From contig CALBSQ010000115.1 in NCBI GenBank assembly GCA_937967325.1, positions 1-27,478 on the forward strand: 27,478 nt of DNA, in the 5' to 3' direction. The position numbers and the translations under genes are program-made. The notes under the pieces are model-generated. The model saw nothing but the letters and a program-made list of their open reading frames with translations. It ran no database searches and was not told where the DNA came from. Source of the stretch: an uncultured Chloroflexota bacterium. Lineage in GTDB: Bacteria > Chloroflexota > UBA4733. Positions 24,468 through 27,478 of the stretch are shown one piece after another (position 1 is the first letter of the stretch; each line of letters opens with the position of its first letter).

Positions 24468-25210
24468 GCCGCCGCGATCCCCAGCTCGAGGTTCTCCCCG
24501 ACCCAGCTAGTCTGGCTGAGCGGGCAGTCGAGCAATTCCGCGACGACGCTGCCGCGGCAATCGGAAAGCGCGGTCGCTTCACGGTGGCGCTTTCCGGCGG
24601 CAGCACCCCGCGCGCCTTGTATGCCTTGCTGGCGTCCCAGCCGTTCTCGCACGAGATCGACTGGGCCCGGACGCACGTCTTCTGGTCCGACGAGCGTTGC
24701 GTGCCGCCGGACCATCCGGACAGCAACTATCGGATGGCAGCGGACACTCTGCTGAATCACGTTCCCGTGCCGGTCGACCAGATCCATCGAATGCGTGGCG
24801 AGTTGGCGGCGCCTCAACAAGCGGCCCGTGACTACGCCGACGAGCTGCGGACAGTGTTCGGACGGGTTGCACCGCCGTGCTTTGACCTCCTGCTGCTCGG
24901 TCTCGGCGAGGACGGCCATACCGCCTCACTGTTCCCCGGCGTGGCGGTTCCGGAGGACGATGTAACGTTGACCGCGGCCGTCTACGTGCCGACGCTGAAC
25001 ATGTGGCGGCTGACCCTGACGCTCACGGTCCTCAACGCCGCGGCCCGCGTGCTGTTCTTGGTCGAAGGCGCCTCGAAGGCGGACGCGCTCAAAGTCCTGA
25101 TCGCCGGTCCACGCTCGCTCCACTTGCCGGCACAGAGGGTCCGACCCGTCAATGGCAGCCTGGTCGTCCTGGCAGACCAGGCTGCCGCCAGCGCGCTATC
25201 GAAGTCCTAG
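24464..25210 (+). CDS. pgl: 6-phosphogluconolactonase
   Basis: The 248-residue product matches the DevB/Pgl type, a relative of glucosamine-6-phosphate deaminase. Motifs are FTVALSGGSTPRALYALL (SGGSTPR 44-50), HVFWSDERCVPPDHPDSNYRMA (71-92), and LLLLGLGEDGHTASLFPG (142-159). The GEDGHTASLFPG run favours lactonase over the deaminase. It hydrolyses 6-phosphogluconolactone, bridging the Zwf and Gnd reactions, so the operon encodes the whole oxidative branch. The ATG overlaps the opcA stop as ATGA. The TAG stop at 25208-25210 lies within a CTAG palindrome that also supplies the stop codon of the convergent small membrane protein. Confidence 0.95.
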   Translation: MSRRDPQLEVLPDPASLAERAVEQFRDDAAAAIGKRGRFTVALSGGSTPRALYALLASQPFSHEIDWARTHVFWSDERCVPPDHPDSNYRMAADTLLNHVPVPVDQIHRMRGELAAPQQAARDYADELRTVFGRVAPPCFDLLLLGLGEDGHTASLFPGVAVPEDDVTLTAAVYVPTLNMWRLTLTLTVLNAAARVLFLVEGASKADALKVLIAGPRSLHLPAQRVRPVNGSLVVLADQAAASALSKS

Positions 25211-25416
25211 GCTTGCTTGGTCCGGCCGGACAGACCCCGGTAGATCAGGACGATACCCACCAGGGCGACCAAGGTTCCCACCACAATCCACAGCGTTTGC
25301 CCGGTCATCATGCTGCCGCCGATCAACCCCGCTCCTTGCAAGGCCCAAACGCCGCCCGCGAGCAGGCAGATGAGGCCTGGGACAAAGTTGGACCAGCGGA
25401 TTCCCGCAGTGTTCAC
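25207..25416 (-). CDS. Small two-helix membrane protein of unknown function
   Basis: The 69-residue product has two hydrophobic helices, FVPGLICLLAGGVWALQGAG (about 11-30) and LWIVVGTLVALVGIVLIYRG (about 42-61), joined by a short loop containing GGSMMTG and ending in a basic tail GRTKQA. This helix-GGS-helix plan is typical of short conserved hypothetical membrane proteins of high-GC bacteria. I chose GTG 25414-25416 because GGAGG (25421-25425) lies 4 bases upstream. The open frame continues upstream to 25638, but that part has no hydrophobic pattern and crosses the repeat at 25561-25615. It overlaps the pgl stop by 4 bases, tail to tail. Function is unknown. Confidence 0.7.
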   Translation of the reverse strand: MNTAGIRWSNFVPGLICLLAGGVWALQGAGLIGGSMMTGQTLWIVVGTLVALVGIVLIYRGLSGRTKQA

Positions 25417-25750
25417 GCTTCCTCCGTTAGCTTGTATCTCTAGCCATCGGTGTATCAGGCCGGGCTTGACGCGCCGCGGTACCGTTATCTTGTCACCGCC
25501 CGGCGCACGGCAACAGCGAGGAAACACGCGGTTGGGCCGTGGGAATACACGCGCGACGGCGCCCGACGGTTCAGCGTCGGGCGCCCCGGCGGACGCGGCG
25601 CCACCGGATATCCGCCAGCGGTAACAAATGGGGCACACCCCAACGTCGGAACGCGATGCTCAGTGGCCGCGGCCTGTGCTAGACTCCCGGCCACGACACC
25701 TGCCATAAATGCAAGTGGTACCGAAGTGTGGGTCAGCGAGGTCAGACGTT
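25417..25750. other. Divergent intergenic region with a repeat fragment
   Basis: The 334-base gap separates the small membrane-protein gene from the third Gfo/Idh gene. It contains the dispersed repeat copy at 25561-25615. An extended -10-like TGCTAGACT is seen near 25676-25684, about 70 bases before the Gfo/Idh start, without a clear -35. Nothing else is supported. Confidence 0.55.
25561..25615 (+). repeat. Dispersed hairpin repeat, copy 2
   Basis: The first 22 bases are identical to 2839-2860 (stem GCCCGACG / CGTCGGGC), and the following CCGGCGGAC, CGG and CCGGATAT blocks keep the same order with substitutions. The two copies lie about 22.7 kb apart in unrelated gaps, showing a dispersed intergenic repeat. 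Confidence 0.75.
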
Positions 25751-26848
25751 GTGGACAAGGTACGCATCGCCATCGTGGGTCTCGGCGTCATGGGAAGAGA
25801 CCACCTCAAGAATGCGCATGCGCAGACAGACCTGCTTCAGGTCGTCGGAGTCAATGACGTGGCGCCGGATGCTGCGACTGACGCCGAGGCGGCCGGCGTA
25901 CCATTCTTCCGCGAGCTGGATGCGCTGTTGCGTCAATCCCCAGATGCAATAATTGTCGCCACTCCCCACCCCCTCCATGAGGAGATTGTCCTGGCCGCCG
26001 CGGAGCGACGCATCCACGTTCTCTGTGAAAAGCCGATCGCGGCGACCGCGTCGGCCGCTGACCGAATGGTTGCCGCTTGCCACCGCAACGGCGTCATCCT
26101 GGCGATGGACTTCCAGATGCGAGCCTCGCCGGTGCACCAAACCGTACACCGCCTGCTCAACGACGGCACGGTCGGCGAGCTGTCGCGCGTCGCGGTGGTC
26201 GCAACGAGCTGGTTTCGCACCCAGGCCTACTACGACTCCGGAAGCTGGCGCGGCACCTGGGAAGGCGAAGGCGGCGGTGTGCTGATGAACCAGGCGGCGC
26301 ACGACCTCGACATGTATTGCTGGTTAGCCGGCGCCCCACAACGTGTCAAGGCCACCGTCCACACGCGCGTACACCGTATCGAAACGGAAAATACGGTCTC
26401 CGCGCTCCTAGAGCATGAGGCTGGCCGCGTCGATACCTTCGTCGCGTCGACGGCGGAGTACCCCGGTCGAACCGAGTGGACATTCGCCGGCGACCGTGGC
26501 ACGCTGGTCTGCGACGGCAAGAGCCTGCGTCTGTTCCAACTCGACCACTCCCTGACCCAGCACATCCTCACCGATCGGCACGGTCAGCGTCCCTCCGGGG
26601 AGTGGGAGGACGTGTCGATCGATGCGGCCCCGCGGGCGGACACGGGCCACGTTGGCCTGCTGCGCCAGTTTGCCCGCGCCATCCGCGACCAGGTGCCGCC
26701 ACTGGCCACCGGGGACGACGGCGTGCGCGCCCTGGACCTAGCCAACGCCATCATCCTCTCCGGCTTCCGCGACCGCCCGGTGGCGGTGCCCGTCAACCGC
26801 GCCGTGTACGACCAACTCCTGCACGAGCTGCGTCAGCGGGAGGTGTGA
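25751..26848 (+). CDS. Gfo/Idh/MocA family oxidoreductase (third of three)
   Basis: The 365-residue protein has a standard Rossmann loop IAIVGLGVMGRDHLKNAH, the signature RIHVLCEKPIAATASA with E93-K94-P95, and the substrate-domain segment EGEGGGVLMNQAAHDLDMYCWLAG with H184 and nearby Asp residues, as in sugar and inositol dehydrogenases of the family. It ends with VPVNRAVYDQLLHELRQR. GTG 25751 is preferred over the in-frame ATG at 25709 because GAGGT at 25738-25742 lies 8 bases upstream and the protein then starts right before the first strand. It resembles the first two Gfo/Idh proteins only at family level; it lacks the loop insertion of the first and the DapB-like loop of the second. Substrate is unknown. 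Confidence 0.88.
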   Translation: MDKVRIAIVGLGVMGRDHLKNAHAQTDLLQVVGVNDVAPDAATDAEAAGVPFFRELDALLRQSPDAIIVATPHPLHEEIVLAAAERRIHVLCEKPIAATASAADRMVAACHRNGVILAMDFQMRASPVHQTVHRLLNDGTVGELSRVAVVATSWFRTQAYYDSGSWRGTWEGEGGGVLMNQAAHDLDMYCWLAGAPQRVKATVHTRVHRIETENTVSALLEHEAGRVDTFVASTAEYPGRTEWTFAGDRGTLVCDGKSLRLFQLDHSLTQHILTDRHGQRPSGEWEDVSIDAAPRADTGHVGLLRQFARAIRDQVPPLATGDDGVRALDLANAIILSGFRDRPVAVPVNRAVYDQLLHELRQREV

Positions 26849-26874
26849 GCGAGACTACCTATGGTTCGCAGCCG

Positions 26875-27171
26875 CTACGGCTCGCGGAAGATACTATGCG
26901 TGCCGATTCGCCGCCAAACAATGTGGGGTTCGCCCGGATTGACTGCCTCACCATAGTGGAAAGTAGCGCGGCCGTCCGGCGCCCAGGTCAACTCCCATAC
27001 ACCGGGGCTGTCTCGCACCCGCTTCATACGCAGTTGCGGGGCAAACCGCCCATCCCGCAGCCTGCGACCAGAAGGCGAACTGCTGCGAAGAACGCAACTC
27101 GCTGAGCCTGGATTAGACGGCCAAAGTCGCGCAGGAAACGACTCTCCGGCTCGTACGTCGGCACTCGCCAC
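26875..27171 (-). CDS. RelE/ParE-like toxin gene with an apparent compensated double frameshift
   Basis: The open frame encodes 98 residues. Its C-terminal 55 or so, including LRMKRVRDSPGVWELTWAPD, GRATFHYGE and VWRRIGTHSIF, resemble RelE/ParE-superfamily toxins, which usually cleave ribosome-bound mRNA or poison gyrase. The start GTG (27169-27171) shares its G with the TAG of the upstream antitoxin-like gene, so translation is coupled. The N-terminal third does not look like the family in this frame. An adjacent frame over about 27060-27135 reads FLRDFGRLIQAQRVAFF and onward, which does. One extra T within the TTT at 27136-27138 and one missing base near 27058-27062 would join all parts into one normal toxin of the same length. 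Either the gene is a mutated, probably inactive toxin or the sequence has two indel errors. Confidence 0.65.
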   Translation of the reverse strand: MASADVRAGESFPARLWPSNPGSASCVLRSSSPSGRRLRDGRFAPQLRMKRVRDSPGVWELTWAPDGRATFHYGEAVNPGEPHIVWRRIGTHSIFREP

Positions 27172-27478
27172 TACTCGTTGGCTGGCGGTAACGGAATGTG
27201 ATCAAGCGCGGCCAGGAACTCCTCGGTGCCGTGGTAAATCGGTCCTCGCTCGCCCCGACCAATGGCCTCGTCAACTTCTCGCTCGCCTTCCTGCCATTCG
27301 GGGGTCCAAAACCAGGTTTGGTCGGGATCGATTGCACGGAGAAGTATCCCTTGGTCCGTGATCTCAAGGAGAATCTGCTCGCCGACGCGGAACTGTGCGG
27401 CTGCGCGAATCTCTGGGGGGAGAGTTATACCGATCCCTCCTGATCTTGCCGTATAATTGGGGCGGATCGGGAGGGGAG
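27171..27478 (-). CDS. AbrB/MazE-like antitoxin (partial, start beyond window end)
   Basis: Reading leftward from the window end, the frame is open for 101 codons with no ATG or GTG early enough to start it, so the start lies outside. The N-terminal part TARSGGIGITLPPEIRAAAQ, followed by FRVGEQILLEITDQGILLR, is a SpoVT/AbrB swapped-hairpin DNA-binding domain. The C-terminal part (WFWTPEWQEGEREVDEAIG, then EEFLAALDHI) is the acidic, less ordered tail expected to wrap a toxin. Its TAG at 27171-27173 overlaps the toxin-like start by one base. AbrB-type antitoxins paired with RelE-fold toxins are known (the PrlF-YhaV arrangement). It would neutralise the toxin and repress its own promoter; both roles are inferred. 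Confidence 0.72.
   Translation of the reverse strand, partial: PLPIRPNYTARSGGIGITLPPEIRAAAQFRVGEQILLEITDQGILLRAIDPDQTWFWTPEWQEGEREVDEAIGRGERGPIYHGTEEFLAALDHIPLPPANE

Noticed and set aside
25417..25638. Upstream extension of the small membrane-protein frame
   Set aside because: A good ribosome binding site sits just before GTG 25416, and the extension crosses a dispersed repeat with no hydrophobic pattern.
27198..27443. Plus-strand frame of 81 codons near the right end
   Set aside because: It is antisense to the AbrB-like antitoxin frame, which has a recognisable domain.

Overview
The window is GC-rich with short intergenic gaps and GTG as well as ATG starts. Gene content suggests a Chloroflexota bacterium, probably Thermomicrobia or a relative. 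The hints are the NB-ARC/LuxR regulator, a pentose-phosphate operon containing opcA and a short 6-phosphogluconate dehydrogenase, several Gfo/Idh oxidoreductases, and an AbrB-antitoxin/RelE-like pair. This placement is an inference from gene content; there is no rRNA or other strong phylogenetic marker.

Layout. 1-2669 (+): the 3' end of hemL, a GH51 alpha-L-arabinofuranosidase and an APH(3')-like phosphotransferase, closely spaced. 2670-3017: a palindromic intergenic element. 3018-5294 (-): an FAD-dependent oxidoreductase and a small secreted protein. The secreted protein gene is divergent from a large ATPase/LuxR regulator at 5456-7825 (+). 8019-10412 (-): an inositol-monophosphatase-family enzyme followed by two coupled, unrecognised membrane proteins. 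10600-15653 (+): rsmA-pth-mfd, overlapping housekeeping genes. 15654-16358 (-): a receiver domain joined to a histidine-kinase dimerisation domain with no ATPase domain. 16857-17927 (-): a first Gfo/Idh oxidoreductase. 18292-25210 (+): a second Gfo/Idh followed by tal-gnd-zwf-opcA-pgl, covering the oxidative pentose-phosphate branch plus transaldolase. 25207-25416 (-): a 69-residue two-helix membrane protein. 25751-26848 (+): a third Gfo/Idh. 26875-27478 (-): a toxin-antitoxin-like pair cut by the window edge.

The longer intergenic gaps hold palindromic, non-coding elements (2734-2853, 7882-7962, 16610-16755, 18024-18137). Two have perfect inverted arms of 31-32 bp. One shares a hairpin unit with 25561-25615, so it is a dispersed repeat in this genome.

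Most of the window is recognisable metabolism and housekeeping. The least ordinary items are the REC-DHp protein with a tandem 12-bp direct repeat upstream, the toxin-like gene whose middle third appears to be read out of frame, the palindromic element set, and the secreted protein divergent from the LuxR regulator. No tRNA, rRNA, CRISPR array, phage gene or transposase was found.
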